Positions 27,558 to 37,247 of a stretch of 64,000 nt of DNA are shown in pieces (within the stretch, counting starts at the first letter, position 1; the number at the start of each line of letters is the position of its first letter). Both the position numbers and the translations under genes were made by a program. A model generated the notes under the pieces. That model saw only the letters and a program-made list of their open reading frames with translations, ran no database searches and had not been told where the DNA came from. Origin of the DNA: Paraburkholderia domus (lineage in GTDB: Bacteria > Pseudomonadota > Gammaproteobacteria > Burkholderiales > Burkholderiaceae); the NCBI RefSeq assembly GCF_905220705.1, contig NZ_CAJNAT010000001.1:1092681-1156680 (forward strand), read 5' to 3'.

Positions 27558-28403
27558 ATGGCCGACTATGCCTGCACGATAAACAAAGCGACACTCGAAG
27601 CGGCCTCGCCGACGCCTGCCGCTCCCGCCCCGGCGCCACCGCGCGCTCACGCCGCAGCTGGCAATACCATAGCCGGCAATGACGTCGGCACCGCCGACCC
27701 GGCCGCCGGCACGCCCCCAACCCGACCGCTCGTCCGAGGTAAATGGCATAAAAACGACATGCCGCGCGAACGCCTGATCGAGGAGGGACCCAGCGTGCTG
27801 TCGGATACCGAAATGATTGTGCTGGTGCTCGGCTCAGGCCTGCCTGGCCACGACGTGTTCGACATCGCGCGTACCCTGCTCAACCGGTTCGGCTCGCTGC
27901 GGGCAATGCTTGACGCAACTTACTCGGACTTCGCCGGCCTGCGCGGCATCGGCCCGGCAAAAAAGTCGCAGTTGCTCGCCATCATGGAGATGGCGAGGCG
28001 CTCGCTAGTCGATAAAATACGTGACCGTTCGCTGATGAACTCGCCTGAGGCCGTGCAAGACTATTTGCGCCTTTGTATCGGCGGCAGAACGCAAGAGGTC
28101 TTCGTGTCGCTCTTTCTCGACGCCCGGCATCGGTTGATTCGCTGCGAGGAAAGCGCACGCGGCACGCTGACACGCATGGCGGTGTATCCACGCGAAATCG
28201 TGCGGCGAGCGCTGACGCTGAATGCCGCCAGTCTGATCGTCGCGCATAATCACCCTTCCGGCGCCGTCGAGCCAAGCGCAAGCGACTGCCGGCTGACGCA
28301 TACGCTGCGCGACGCCCTTGCGCTGATCGACGTGAAATTGATCGATCATCTCGTGATCGGCGCAGATAACACGTACTCGTTTGCCCGCGCCGGCTGGCCG
28401 TGA
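27558..28403 (+). CDS. radC: RadC-family JAB/MPN protein (DNA repair-associated)
   Basis: From ATG 27558, with GGAGG 12 bases upstream, the protein has 281 residues. The first ~60 are a Pro/Ala-rich, probably disordered extension. A UPF0758 helix-hairpin-helix domain ([33 protein letters not shown]) and the C-terminal JAB metalloprotease-like domain follow. The latter carries the zinc motif HNHPSG-x8-D ([15 protein letters not shown]). The true role of RadC proteins is unsettled. The Pro/Ala extension is longer than in E. coli RadC, and a start at 27760 (MPRERL) is a possible alternative. Next to rpmB-rpmG, as in many proteobacteria. Confidence 0.88.
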   Translation: MADYACTINKATLEAASPTPAAPAPAPPRAHAAAGNTIAGNDVGTADPAAGTPPTRPLVRGKWHKNDMPRERLIEEGPSVLSDTEMIVLVLGSGLPGHDVFDIARTLLNRFGSLRAMLDATYSDFAGLRGIGPAKKSQLLAIMEMARRSLVDKIRDRSLMNSPEAVQDYLRLCIGGRTQEVFVSLFLDARHRLIRCEESARGTLTRMAVYPREIVRRALTLNAASLIVAHNHPSGAVEPSASDCRLTHTLRDALALIDVKLIDHLVIGADNTYSFARAGWP

Positions 28404-28461
28404 GATGGCGCGAATCAGGGTCGCGACAACGTTGCGCCGTGTTCGGCATCGCAAATAAGGT

Positions 28462-28491
28462 TTGATTTTGCGGCTTTTTTTCTGCTAGAAT
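28462..28491 (+). promoter_or_regulatory. Sigma-70 promoter of rpmB-rpmG
   Basis: TTGATT at 28462-28467 and TAGAAT at 28486-28491, spacing 18. It gives a 5' UTR of roughly 145 bases before rpmB. Confidence 0.6.
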
Positions 28492-28642
28492 TCCGGTTTG
28501 CCTATTTCCAACCCCCCTGTTCCGAAGCCACCAAGGCGTTCCGGAAAGGAAATGCGACTGAAGTTCAAAAACTTAAGCGCAGCTCTTTTCGGGAAACTTT
28601 CACGGCGTTCGAACTCAGAATTAGCGTATTAGGAGTGCTCTC

Positions 28643-28876
28643 ATGGCACGCGTATGCCAAGTAACTGGGAAAGCGCCGATGAGCGGCAACAACGTTTCCC
28701 ACGCGAACAACAAAACCAAGCGCCGGTTCCTGCCGAACCTGCAAAACCGCCGTATTTGGGTGGAAAGCGAAAACCGTTGGGTGCGTCTGCGCGTTTCGAA
28801 CGCCGGCCTGCGCCTGATCGACAAGAACGGTATCGACGCTGTGCTCGCAGATTTGCGCGCACGCGGTGAAGCCTAA
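28643..28876 (+). CDS. rpmB: 50S ribosomal protein L28
   Basis: A 77-residue L28: [29 protein letters not shown] is the invariant start, and [17 protein letters not shown] is the C-terminal half. It has an AGGAG ribosome site and is followed by rpmG 10 bp on. Confidence 0.97.
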   Translation: MARVCQVTGKAPMSGNNVSHANNKTKRRFLPNLQNRRIWVESENRWVRLRVSNAGLRLIDKNGIDAVLADLRARGEA

Positions 28877-28886
28877 GGAGTAAATC

Positions 28887-29054
28887 ATGGCGAAAGGCGC
28901 ACGCGATAAGATCAAGTTGGAATCGACCGCAGGCACGGGTCACTTCTATACGACGACGAAGAACAAACGCAACATGCCGGAAAAGATGCTGATCAAGAAA
29001 TTTGATCCGGTCGTCCGTAAGCACGTTGACTACAAGGAAACCAAGATTAAGTAA
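28887..29054 (+). CDS. rpmG: 50S ribosomal protein L33
   Basis: A 55-residue protein read directly from the [22 protein letters not shown] at the start and [19 protein letters not shown] at the end. This is the cysteine-free (zinc-independent) form usual in Betaproteobacteria. A TAAGGAG ribosome site lies just before the ATG, and the rpmB stop overlaps that site. A strong terminator follows. Confidence 0.97.
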   Translation: MAKGARDKIKLESTAGTGHFYTTTKNKRNMPEKMLIKKFDPVVRKHVDYKETKIK

Positions 29055-29097
29055 GTCTTGGCTCCTGCCTGACGAAGGCAAAAGTATTTGCAAAAAA

Positions 29098-29123
29098 GCC
29101 TCGCATTCGTGCGAGGCTTTTTT
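29098..29123 (+). terminator. Terminator after rpmB-rpmG
   Basis: GCCTCGCA / TGCGAGGC with a TTCG tetraloop, followed by six T. Confidence 0.93.
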
Positions 29124-29235
29124 GTTTCTGCGCTCCAATATCGCTGTTTAGCTGTCCTTTACCTGCCAGAACAGTCTTATCCCGTTCGGCCAGCTTTCCC
29201 TCATTCGTCACGACGCGTATCCTTTCTCGTTTTAG

Positions 29236-29254
29236 CGGCATGCACAGCATGCCG
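29236..29254. promoter_or_regulatory. Palindrome in the nadB leader
   Basis: CGGCATGC (29236-29243) and GCATGCCG (29247-29254) are exact reverse complements around ACA, 34 bp before the nadB start. It could be an operator or a leader hairpin. NAD-responsive control is plausible but unproven. Confidence 0.4.
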
Positions 29255-29287
29255 TCATGGCAAAAACGAAAGACGGAGATGCAGGCG

Positions 29288-30886
29288 ATGGAATTCGATG
29301 TGGCGATTGTCGGTAGCGGTCTGGCAGGTTTGAGCGTCGCGCTCAATCTCGCGGAGACCCGGCGGGTTGCGGTGGTCGCCAAGCGATCGATGACCGAAGG
29401 TGCGAGCGATTGGGCGCAAGGCGGGATCGCCGCAGTACTGGATTCGGCGGACAGCATCGAAAACCATGTCCGCGACACACTCGTCGCCGGTGGCGGTCTG
29501 TGCGACGAGGCGGCGACACGCTTTATCGTCGAGCATGGACGTGCGGCGATCGAATGGCTAATTGATCAAGGTGTGCCGTTCACTAAAGACGACGCCGCCG
29601 AACTCGGCTTTCATCTAACACGCGAAGGTGGCCATAGCCATCGCCGGATCATTCATGCTGCGGATGCAACAGGCCACGCAGTGGTCGCCACGCTCAGCGA
29701 GCGTGTACGCAACCATCCGAACATCACGCTGCTTGAAGATCACTACGCGATCGATCTGATCACGTCGGACCGTCTCGGAATGCCAGGCCGCCGCTGCCAC
29801 GGCTTGTATGCACTCGATCTGCAAAGCGGCCGCACCGTGACAATCGAAGCGCCGCACACGGTGCTCGCCACCGGCGGCGCCGGCAAGGTCTATCTGTACA
29901 CCACGAACCCCGACACCGCGACCGGCGACGGCATCGCGATGGCCTGGCGCGCAGGCTGCCGCGTGTCGAACATGGAATTCATCCAGTTCCATCCGACCTG
30001 CCTGTTCCATCCTTACGCGAAGTCGTTCCTGATCTCGGAAGCAGTACGCGGCGAAGGGGGCATTCTGAAACTACCGGACGGCACGCGCTTCATGCCGAAC
30101 CACGATGAACGCGCCGAACTCGCGCCACGCGATATCGTCGCGCGTGCGATCGACTTCGAGATCAAGAAGCGCGGCATCGATTGCGTCTACCTCGACATCA
30201 GCCATCAGCCGCCTGAATTCCTCCATGAACACTTCCCGACGATTCTGGCCCGCTGCCTGGAATTCGGCATCGACATCACCAAAGAGCCAATTCCGGTTGT
30301 GCCTGCCGCGCACTATACGTGCGGCGGCGTCGTAACGGACCTGGCCGGCAGGACTGATCTCGCCGGCCTCTATGCGGTCGGTGAAACGTCATGCACAGGC
30401 CTGCACGGTGCGAACCGGCTTGCCAGTAACTCCTTGCTCGAGTGCCTCGTGATCGGACGCTCCGCTGCGCAGGCCATCGAGGAAGAAGGTTTCGGCGCCG
30501 CCGTCCATGCGCCGCTGCCGGACTGGGACGAGAGCCGTGTGTCCGATCCGGACGAGGAAGTGGTGGTCGCGCACAACTGGGATGAACTGCGCCGCCTGAT
30601 GTGGAACTACGTCGGCATCGTGCGTACGGACAAGCGGCTCGCGCGAGCCAGGCACCGGCTTGCCCTGCTCCGTGACGAGATTCACGAGTATTACGCGAAC
30701 TTCAAGGTGAACCGCGATCTGCTTGAACTGCGCAATCTGGTCGACGTGGCGTCGCTGATCGTCGAGGGCGCTCGCTCACGGCGTGAAAGCCGCGGCTTGC
30801 ACTTCAGCCGCGATTGGCCGGCCACGCTGCCAAAAGCGCTGCCAACGGTGCTGTCGCCGGAGCATGTACGCAACCGCAACGTGTGA
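29288..30886 (+). CDS. nadB: L-aspartate oxidase
   Basis: A 532-residue FAD enzyme that oxidises L-aspartate to iminoaspartate, the first step of de novo NAD synthesis. ATG 29288 ([16 protein letters not shown]) places the dinucleotide-binding motif at the N-terminus as in homologues; the upstream frame from 29240 is unlikely. Other marks are the succinate-dehydrogenase-like active site ([49 protein letters not shown]) and the C-terminal helical domain. The iminoaspartate is used by NadA, encoded on the other strand just downstream. Confidence 0.95.
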   Translation: MEFDVAIVGSGLAGLSVALNLAETRRVAVVAKRSMTEGASDWAQGGIAAVLDSADSIENHVRDTLVAGGGLCDEAATRFIVEHGRAAIEWLIDQGVPFTKDDAAELGFHLTREGGHSHRRIIHAADATGHAVVATLSERVRNHPNITLLEDHYAIDLITSDRLGMPGRRCHGLYALDLQSGRTVTIEAPHTVLATGGAGKVYLYTTNPDTATGDGIAMAWRAGCRVSNMEFIQFHPTCLFHPYAKSFLISEAVRGEGGILKLPDGTRFMPNHDERAELAPRDIVARAIDFEIKKRGIDCVYLDISHQPPEFLHEHFPTILARCLEFGIDITKEPIPVVPAAHYTCGGVVTDLAGRTDLAGLYAVGETSCTGLHGANRLASNSLLECLVIGRSAAQAIEEEGFGAAVHAPLPDWDESRVSDPDEEVVVAHNWDELRRLMWNYVGIVRTDKRLARARHRLALLRDEIHEYYANFKVNRDLLELRNLVDVASLIVEGARSRRESRGLHFSRDWPATLPKALPTVLSPEHVRNRNV

Positions 30887-30907
30887 TTTCTGAAGCTGGA
30901 ATGAAAA

Positions 30908-30939
30908 GGCCATCGCCGGTTCTCGGGCGATGGCCTTTT
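30908..30939. terminator. Bidirectional terminator between nadB and nadC
   Basis: GGCCATCGCC / GGCGATGGCC with an 8-base loop, flanked by AAAA on the left and TTTT on the right. It serves both converging nad transcripts. Confidence 0.88.
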
Positions 30940-30976
30940 CACTGATTGCGCAAGCTTAAGCTCAGGTGCGCGCGGC

Positions 30977-31876
30977 TCAGACGATCCGCATCGAGTAATC
31001 CGTTGCTCGCACATCTTTGGTCAAAGCACCGATCGACACGCGATCGACGCCCGTTTCCGCGATGGTCCGCACCGTTTCGAAATTCACGCCGCCGGAGACC
31101 TCCAGCACTGCCCGCCCTGCCGTGATACGTACCGCGTCGCGCATTGCATCGAACGAAAAGTTGTCCAGCAGTATGGATTGCGCGCGATGCGCCAACGCGG
31201 TTTCCAGTTGGGCCAGCGTTTCGACTTCGATCTGGATCGACACGCCCGCATTCAGCGCAAGCGCCGCATCCATTGCCGCACCCACGCCGCCGGCTGCGGC
31301 AATGTGGTTTTCCTTGATCAGAATACCGTCGTACAAAGCTAGCCGCTGATTCGCCCCACCGCCCACGCGCACTGCGTATTTCTGCGCGAGCCGCAGACCC
31401 GGCAAGGTCTTACGCGTATCGAGCACGCGTGTTTGGGTGTGAGCAATGGCGTCGACATAGCGGCGCGTTGCGCTCGCCACGCCCGACAGCAGTTGCAGGA
31501 AGTTCAACGCGTTTCGTTCAGCAGTCAATAGTGCACGGACCGGACCGCGCAGCGCGCAGACCGGCGTATCGGCCGTCATCCGATCGCCCTCGCGATAACG
31601 CCACTGCACGTCAATACGCGGATCGACCTGGCGCATCACCGCGTTGAACCACGGCACACCGCACAGCACTGCATCTTCGCGCACGATGATGCGTGCATCG
31701 CGCACGTCATCTGCGGGAACAAGGCGGCCAGTCTGATCGCCTGTGCCAACATCTTCGGCCAGCGCGTCGGCGACGTTGCGCTCCAACGCGGCATCAAATG
31801 CCGCGCCATACTGCGCATGAATCTCCACGAACAGCGGCGACACCGCCTCGACCTGATTGCGTTCCACCGCCCCCAT
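30977..31876 (-). CDS. nadC: Quinolinate phosphoribosyltransferase (decarboxylating)
   Basis: A 299-residue enzyme that turns quinolinate and PRPP into nicotinate mononucleotide. It has ALAEDVGTGDQTG near the N-terminus, TAERNALNFLQLLSGVAS, VLDTRKTLPGLRLAQKYAVRVGGGANQR, LIKENHI and VEVSGGVNFETVR. The frame opens with a GTG one codon earlier, but ATG 31876 overlaps the nadA stop (ATGA) and is preferred. It forms an operon with nadA. Confidence 0.95.
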   Translation of the reverse strand: MGAVERNQVEAVSPLFVEIHAQYGAAFDAALERNVADALAEDVGTGDQTGRLVPADDVRDARIIVREDAVLCGVPWFNAVMRQVDPRIDVQWRYREGDRMTADTPVCALRGPVRALLTAERNALNFLQLLSGVASATRRYVDAIAHTQTRVLDTRKTLPGLRLAQKYAVRVGGGANQRLALYDGILIKENHIAAAGGVGAAMDAALALNAGVSIQIEVETLAQLETALAHRAQSILLDNFSFDAMRDAVRITAGRAVLEVSGGVNFETVRTIAETGVDRVSIGALTKDVRATDYSMRIV

Positions 31877-33015
31877 CACGCCGCCCCCACGTTCGAATAC
31901 AGTTGCGCGTCGCGCGCGAGGTCGCCGCTGGCTTGTACGCGTTTCTTGTGACGCGCCGCGAAGTCGAGCATCCGGTCGATCGGCAGACGCGCCCGTTCGC
32001 CAATCGCCCGGTCGACGAAGATTTCGTTATGACCGCGCTCGAGCACGTCGGCCAGATTGGCGAGGCCGTTCATCGCCATCCACGGGCAATGCGCGCAGCT
32101 CTTGCAGGTCGCGCTGTTGCCGGCCGTCGGCGCCGCGATCAACGTTTTCCCGGGCGCAGCGAGCTGCATCTTGTGCAGAATGCCGAGGTCGGTCGCCACG
32201 ATGAAATGCGTCGCGTCGAGTTTTTGCGCGGCGTCGATCAACTGGGTTGTCGAACCCACCACGTCCGCTTGCGCGACCACGTTAGCTGGCGACTCTGGGT
32301 GCACCAACACTTTTGCACCCGGATATTCGGCGCGCAGTAGGTCGAGTTCAATGCCCTTGAATTCGTCGTGCACGAGACACGAGCCCTGCCACAGCAGCAT
32401 GTCCGCGCCGGTCTTGCTCTGGATATAGTTGCCGAGGTGCCGATCCGGCGCCCAGATAATCTTTTCGCCGCGTGCGTGCAGATCGGCAACGATTTCCAGC
32501 CCGATCGACGACGTCACCATCCAGTCCGCACGAGCCTTGACGGCCGCGCTAGTGTTCGCGTACACAACCACCGTGCGATCCGGGTGAGCGTCACAGAACG
32601 CCGAGAATTCATCGACCGGACAGCCGAGATCGAGCGAGCAGGTCGCGTCGAGATCAGGCATCAGAATGCGCTTGTCCGGGCTGAGGATTTTCGCGGTCTC
32701 GCCCATGAAACGCACGCCCGCCACCACCAGCGTTTGCGCCTCGTGATCGCGGCCGAAACGCGCCATCTCCAACGAGTCGGCCACGCAGCCACCGGTTTCA
32801 TCGGCGAGTTCCTGCAATTCCGCGTCGACGTAATAGTGCGCGACGAGCACGGCTTTCTCGCGCTTGAGCAATGCGCGGATGCGCTCCTTCAGCGCCACCT
32901 TCTGTTCCGCCGACGGCACGTCGGGCACCTTCGCCCACGCCTGCCCGATCCCGCAGGTTGTGCCCTGCGCCTGTGGCCGGTCGTATTCGACGGTCCTGAT
33001 CGCCTGCTGATCCAT
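31876..33015 (-). CDS. nadA: Quinolinate synthase A (4Fe-4S)
   Basis: A 379-residue enzyme that condenses iminoaspartate with dihydroxyacetone phosphate to quinolinate. Cluster cysteines are in [23 protein letters not shown] and the C-terminal [10 protein letters not shown] motif; [15 protein letters not shown] and HPESPANVV are family marks. ATG 33015 (MDQQAIRTV) is chosen; a longer frame from 33102 runs into the next terminator. The stop is coupled to nadC. Confidence 0.95.
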   Translation of the reverse strand: MDQQAIRTVEYDRPQAQGTTCGIGQAWAKVPDVPSAEQKVALKERIRALLKREKAVLVAHYYVDAELQELADETGGCVADSLEMARFGRDHEAQTLVVAGVRFMGETAKILSPDKRILMPDLDATCSLDLGCPVDEFSAFCDAHPDRTVVVYANTSAAVKARADWMVTSSIGLEIVADLHARGEKIIWAPDRHLGNYIQSKTGADMLLWQGSCLVHDEFKGIELDLLRAEYPGAKVLVHPESPANVVAQADVVGSTTQLIDAAQKLDATHFIVATDLGILHKMQLAAPGKTLIAAPTAGNSATCKSCAHCPWMAMNGLANLADVLERGHNEIFVDRAIGERARLPIDRMLDFAARHKKRVQASGDLARDAQLYSNVGAA

Positions 33016-33089
33016 GATCTCCTCTGCCTTCGCTCTGCCGCCGCGGACTGTCAATCGTGTGTCGTTGAAATTGCCGCGGCCCAAAAAGC

Positions 33090-33113
33090 AAAACCCCGCC
33101 AACGCGGGGTTTT
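33090..33113 (-). terminator. Terminator of the desaturase gene
   Basis: AAAACCCCGC / GCGGGGTTTT with a 4-base loop; on the minus strand it is followed by GCTTTTT. It lies 45 bp after the desaturase stop and just upstream of nadA. Confidence 0.88.
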
Positions 33114-33157
33114 GTGACGTAACGAAATTTTAATAGATTTCGCGCTCAGGCATACGA

Positions 33158-34354
33158 TCAAGCATAACGGCGCAGACGCATCGCGAATTCTTGCAGCGCT
33201 TTGATACCGCTTTGCTCAGCGCGATGACACCAGTCTTGCAGCTGAATCAGTAGTTGATCGCGCGAGGCATTCGAACGCTCCCACATCGCTGCCAGTTCGT
33301 TGCGCATGTCGATGTAGGTCTTCAGCTTCTGGCTGTTCGCGAAGATTTGCGGCAACTGGCGCTTCTGCGGTTCATCGAGACCCGCTTCTTCCTTGTGGAA
33401 CCAGCTACGCGCACCGCGCATCACCTGATACTTTTCGCGTGCGCCAACTTCCTTCAGATGCGCCAACTCCTGGCGATATGCGCGCTTGAGCGCTTTGCCG
33501 TAACGCGCCATGACTTCGTAACGGTTCGCCAGCACGGCTTGCAACGTGTCCTGATCGAGCACCAGCTTGCCGGTGGTCAGACGCGGCGTAGGCGCGACCT
33601 TCTTCACCTTCGCCAGACGGAACGCCGACATGATGCGGATGTACATCCAGCCGATATCGAACTCGTACCACTTGTTCGACAGCTTGGCCGAAGTCGCATA
33701 CGTGTGATGATTGTTATGCAATTCTTCGCCGCCGATGATGATGCCCCACGGGAAGATGTTGGTGCTGGCATCCGACGAGTTGAAGTTGCGATAACCCCAC
33801 CAATGCGCGAGGCCATTCACCACGCCAGCCGCCCAGAACGGAATCCACACCATCTGCACGGCCCAGATCGTCAGACCAACGACGCCGAACAGCGCGACGT
33901 TCAGCACCATCATCAGGCTCACGCCGAGGATCGGGTACTTGGTGTAGACGTTGCGTTCCATCCAGTCGTTCGGCGTACCGTGACTGAACTTGCGCATCGT
34001 TTCTTCATTCTTGGCTTCGGAACGGTACAGTTCCGCGCCTTCGAGCAGCACCTTCCAGATGCCGCGCGTTTGCGGGCTGTGCGGATCTTCTTCGGTCTCG
34101 CACTTGGCGTGATGCTTACGGTGAATCGCGGCCCATTGGCCGGTCAGCATACCTGTGGTCATCCACAGCCAGAAACGGAAAAAATGACTGACGACCGGAT
34201 GCAACTCCAGCGCGCGGTGCGCCTGGCAACGATGCAAATAGACCGTCACGCCAATGATCGTGATGTGCGTCGCGACCAGCGTGTACAGCACAAGTTGCCA
34301 CCACGAGAAGCGCAGCAGACCGTGGGCAAGGAAATCGAGCAAGGAATTCAACAA
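33158..34354 (-). CDS. Membrane fatty acid (acyl-CoA/acyl-lipid) desaturase
   Basis: A 398-residue di-iron membrane desaturase that introduces a double bond into fatty acyl chains. The three histidine boxes are HRCQAHR, HRKHH and HNNHH, and there are four hydrophobic stretches in the first ~200 residues. The C-terminal ~150 residues form a charged helical extension not present in short desaturases. The initiation codon is TTG (34354), with AGG 9 bases upstream; no ATG fits the conserved N-terminus MLNSLLDFLAHGLL. An 18-bp dyad sits in the promoter, suggesting control by a fatty-acid-responsive repressor. Confidence 0.88.
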   Translation of the reverse strand: MLNSLLDFLAHGLLRFSWWQLVLYTLVATHITIIGVTVYLHRCQAHRALELHPVVSHFFRFWLWMTTGMLTGQWAAIHRKHHAKCETEEDPHSPQTRGIWKVLLEGAELYRSEAKNEETMRKFSHGTPNDWMERNVYTKYPILGVSLMMVLNVALFGVVGLTIWAVQMVWIPFWAAGVVNGLAHWWGYRNFNSSDASTNIFPWGIIIGGEELHNNHHTYATSAKLSNKWYEFDIGWMYIRIMSAFRLAKVKKVAPTPRLTTGKLVLDQDTLQAVLANRYEVMARYGKALKRAYRQELAHLKEVGAREKYQVMRGARSWFHKEEAGLDEPQKRQLPQIFANSQKLKTYIDMRNELAAMWERSNASRDQLLIQLQDWCHRAEQSGIKALQEFAMRLRRYA

Positions 34355-34446
34355 GGCAATTTACCTGTGGAACAAGAGACGCCAGACACACGCGAAATGC
34401 GCGTGTCAAGAAAGTGAAAGCATACAGCGGGATTGGATGATATTCT

Positions 34447-34464
34447 ACTTGAAGCGTTCCAAGT
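34447..34464 (-). promoter_or_regulatory. Operator-like dyad in the desaturase promoter
   Basis: ACTTGAAGCGTTCCAAGT matches its reverse complement at 14 of 18 positions. It directly abuts a TAGAAT -10 hexamer read on the minus strand (34447-34442). Position and size fit a TetR-type repressor such as the DesT/FabR group, whose operators have similar GAAC/GTTC cores. The regulator itself is not in the window. Confidence 0.45.
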
Positions 34465-34557
34465 GTTTGTAACAAATAGGAATTTTTTGTGCGGCATCAA
34501 CAAGATGGAACACGCCGGAGACCATTTTTAGACCGGCCGGCGGGTTCGAAGTGCCCG

Positions 34558-35913
34558 TCAGCGGGCGCTGTCGGCCTGATTTGCCGCTGGAGCGGTCATT
34601 GTTACCGCTTTCGGCATGGCGTTGCTCACATTGCCGACGATTCGCACTTCGCGTTGCGCGAATGGAATCGAGATGTCGTGTTCGGAGAACAAACGCCAGA
34701 TGTTGCGATTGACCGCCGAGCGCACGCCTGACGTGCCTGTCGCCGCGTCTTCGATCCAGAAACCCAGTTCGAGGTTGATGCCATCGGCGCCGAAGCTAAC
34801 CATATAGGCCGTAGGCGCCGGCTCCTGAAGCACCCGCGCAACGCCTTGAGCGGCCTGGGCCAGCAGCGCCATCGCCTGCTCGACGTCTGACGTGTAGGCA
34901 ACCTGCACTGCCACCTTGGCGTAGCCGCGCGTCAAAAAGGACGACTGGTTCTGCACCACGTCCGTAATCAGCTTTTCGTTCGGGATCAGCGTTTCAATGC
35001 CGTCCAGTCCGCGCACTACCGTATAGCGCGTGCGGATCTGCGTGACCATGCCCTGCAGGCCGCTGACATTGATCGTGTCGCCAATGCGCAGCGACCGGTC
35101 GATCAGAATGATGAAACCCGAGACGTAGTTGCTGGCGATCTTTTGCAACCCAAAGCCGAGACCCACGCCCAGCGCCCCACCGAACACGCCCAGCACCGTG
35201 ATATCGATGCCGACCAGCGACAGGCTGATCAGCACCGCCGCCAGCACGAACGCAGCACGGCCAACCCGCGCCACCACCACTTTGAGGTTGGCATCGAGGG
35301 TCGTCGAGCGAATCAGGCGGTCTTCGAACGTGGCGCCGAGCCACATCGCGACGATCATCGTCACGCACACCCACAGAAGGCCCGTGGTGAGCGAGAGCAG
35401 CGTCATGTGCGCATTCGCGACCTTGAAGTGCACGCTACCCATCCAGGCGATCACGTCATCCTGAATGCCCATGACGGTGAGCACCATGCCGATCCAGACG
35501 ATCAGCGAGACGACCTTCTCGACCAGGAACAGCCATGGATGGCTCACGCCGTCTTGACTGAAGACTCGCCGGGCGAAGAAAAACACGATGTAAATCAGGC
35601 CGATACCGATCAGCGGCACCAGCGCCAGATCGAGCAGCGCGGTGTGCATGAACTGGCCGGTGATCGCCTGCGCAAGCCACACGAGCGCCGCCCCGATCAG
35701 CGGAAAGAAGGCGCGGTTCAGGCTTTCCGCGCCGAAGCGCAGGGTCTGGTACCGCGTTTGACGGCGCAGATCGAGCGAACGGCGCACAAGACGCGCGAGC
35801 AGCCAGGCAACGGCAAGCGTCCCCAGCAGGACGCCGACCTGCCACAACATCACCGGCTGGCCGAAGTCGCGCGCGAGGTCGCCGAACATGTGAGGAAAAA
35901 TGCGGTTTTGCAT
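34558..35913 (-). CDS. MscS-family mechanosensitive ion channel
   Basis: A 451-residue inner-membrane channel with about five to six helices. The conserved MscS pore and beta-domain are GVFGGALGVGLGFGLQKIASNYVSGFIILIDRSLRIGDTI, then GMVTQIRTRYTVVRGLDG and VLIPNE-type IETLIPNEKLI. The N-terminal four helices make it larger than E. coli MscS (286) and smaller than MscK. It releases solutes on hypo-osmotic shock. It lies downstream of purN-rsmB and may be co-transcribed, though a large hairpin separates it from rsmB. Confidence 0.88.
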   Translation of the reverse strand: MQNRIFPHMFGDLARDFGQPVMLWQVGVLLGTLAVAWLLARLVRRSLDLRRQTRYQTLRFGAESLNRAFFPLIGAALVWLAQAITGQFMHTALLDLALVPLIGIGLIYIVFFFARRVFSQDGVSHPWLFLVEKVVSLIVWIGMVLTVMGIQDDVIAWMGSVHFKVANAHMTLLSLTTGLLWVCVTMIVAMWLGATFEDRLIRSTTLDANLKVVVARVGRAAFVLAAVLISLSLVGIDITVLGVFGGALGVGLGFGLQKIASNYVSGFIILIDRSLRIGDTINVSGLQGMVTQIRTRYTVVRGLDGIETLIPNEKLITDVVQNQSSFLTRGYAKVAVQVAYTSDVEQAMALLAQAAQGVARVLQEPAPTAYMVSFGADGINLELGFWIEDAATGTSGVRSAVNRNIWRLFSEHDISIPFAQREVRIVGNVSNAMPKAVTMTAPAANQADSAR

Positions 35914-35934
35914 AATGTCGCCGAAATCGCCGAC

Positions 35935-35965
35935 GCGGCCGGGTTCAGGAAAGGAACCCGGCCGC
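35935..35965. other. Strong hairpin between rsmB and the MscS gene
   Basis: GCGGCCGGGTTC (35935-35946) and GAACCCGGCCGC (35954-35965) are exact reverse complements with a 7-base loop. No T-run follows on either strand. It may stabilise the 3' end of rsmB mRNA or attenuate read-through. Confidence 0.6.
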
Positions 35966-35987
35966 GCAGGCAGACTAGCTGTTGCGT

Positions 35988-37247
35988 TTAGCTCTGGCGT
36001 TCCAGCACGGCTGCAAAGAAACCGTCAGTGGCGTGACGGTGCGGCCACAACGACAGGTAATCGCCCATTTCCAGGTCGATGCGCTGCTCGGCCAGCACGT
36101 CGCGCGCCGGCACCAATGCGAAGTCCGGATGGTTGGCGAGGAATTGCTGCACGACGGCTTCGTTTTCCTCTTCCAGAATCGAACAGGTGGCGTAGACGAG
36201 ACGGCCACCCTTCTTCACCAGACGCGAGGCACTGGCGAGAATCGACGCTTGCTTAGGTGCCAGTTCGGCGACCGATTCAGGCGACTGGCGCCACTTCAGG
36301 TCCGGATTCCGGCGCAGCGTACCCAGGCCGCTGCACGGCGCGTCGACCAGCACGCGGTCGATCTTGCCGGCCAGACGCTTGATCTTCGCATCGTGTTCGC
36401 TGTCGATCAGCACCGGATTGACGTTCGACAGCCCGCTACGCGCGAGGCGCGGCTTGAGCTTGGCCAAACGGCGCTCGGAGATGTCGAAGGCGTACAGACG
36501 CCCGGTGGAGCGCATCGCCGCGCCCAGCGCCAACGTCTTGCCGCCGGCGCCCGCGCAGAAATCCACAATCATTTCGCCGCGCTTGGGCGCGACCAGCGAA
36601 CACAGCAACTGGCTGCCCTCGTCCTGGACTTCGACCCAGCCGTGCTGGAACGCGTCCAGCTTGGTGAGCGGCGGCTTGCCGACCACCCGCACGCCGAACG
36701 GCGCGAAAGGCGTCGCGCCACCTTCGATACCGGCCTTCGACAGCGCGTTCAGCACGTCGTCGCGGCTTGCCTTGATCGGGTTGGCGCGCAGGTCCAGCGG
36801 CGCCGGATAGTTCAGCGCGGCAGCCAGTTGCGCCAGTTCCGCGGGTTCGAAGCGCTTGGACAGCGCCTGATGGATCCAGTCGGGCAGATTCAGGCGAATC
36901 CGCAGCGGCAGGCTTTCAGGGTCGATCTTCGCGACGTGTTCGAGCCAGTGCGATTCGGTTTCCGACAAGAACGGCTTGAGGGCCGTGCGGCCCGCCGTCT
37001 GCATCAGTCCCAGCAAGGCCATGCGGCGCGCCGGGCTGCCCGCGCCACCCTCGGCCAGGTGGGCGAATTCCATCCGGCGGCGCAGCACCGCGAAGACTGC
37101 CTCGGCGATCACGCCGCGCTCGCCGTGCCCGAGCTTCGGATGCGCGCGGAAAAAGCGGCTCGTGGTGGCGTCAGCCGGGCCGTTCAGTTTCAGGACTTCA
37201 GCCAGCAAAGTCTCAGTTTGTCCAATCAAAAAACCATGTAATCTCAT
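35988..37247 (-). CDS. rsmB: 16S rRNA (cytosine-967-C5)-methyltransferase-like protein (RsmB/Sun)
   Basis: A 419-residue SAM-dependent RNA methyltransferase. The N-terminal NusB-like helical domain is followed by the catalytic domain: SAM motif VDFCAGAGGKTLALGA, DAPCSGLGTLRRNPDLKWR with the releasing Cys, and LVYATCSILEEENE with the nucleophile Cys. ATG 37247 overlaps the purN stop (ATGA). Assignment to position 967 rests on family resemblance; related RsmB-like paralogues exist. Confidence 0.85.
   Translation of the reverse strand: MRLHGFLIGQTETLLAEVLKLNGPADATTSRFFRAHPKLGHGERGVIAEAVFAVLRRRMEFAHLAEGGAGSPARRMALLGLMQTAGRTALKPFLSETESHWLEHVAKIDPESLPLRIRLNLPDWIHQALSKRFEPAELAQLAAALNYPAPLDLRANPIKASRDDVLNALSKAGIEGGATPFAPFGVRVVGKPPLTKLDAFQHGWVEVQDEGSQLLCSLVAPKRGEMIVDFCAGAGGKTLALGAAMRSTGRLYAFDISERRLAKLKPRLARSGLSNVNPVLIDSEHDAKIKRLAGKIDRVLVDAPCSGLGTLRRNPDLKWRQSPESVAELAPKQASILASASRLVKKGGRLVYATCSILEEENEAVVQQFLANHPDFALVPARDVLAEQRIDLEMGDYLSLWPHRHATDGFFAAVLERQS

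Noticed and set aside
34541..34556. GGGTTCGAA, resembling a tRNA T-loop
   Set aside because: No acceptor stem, D-arm or anticodon arm can be folded around it; it lies at the 3' end of the MscS gene.
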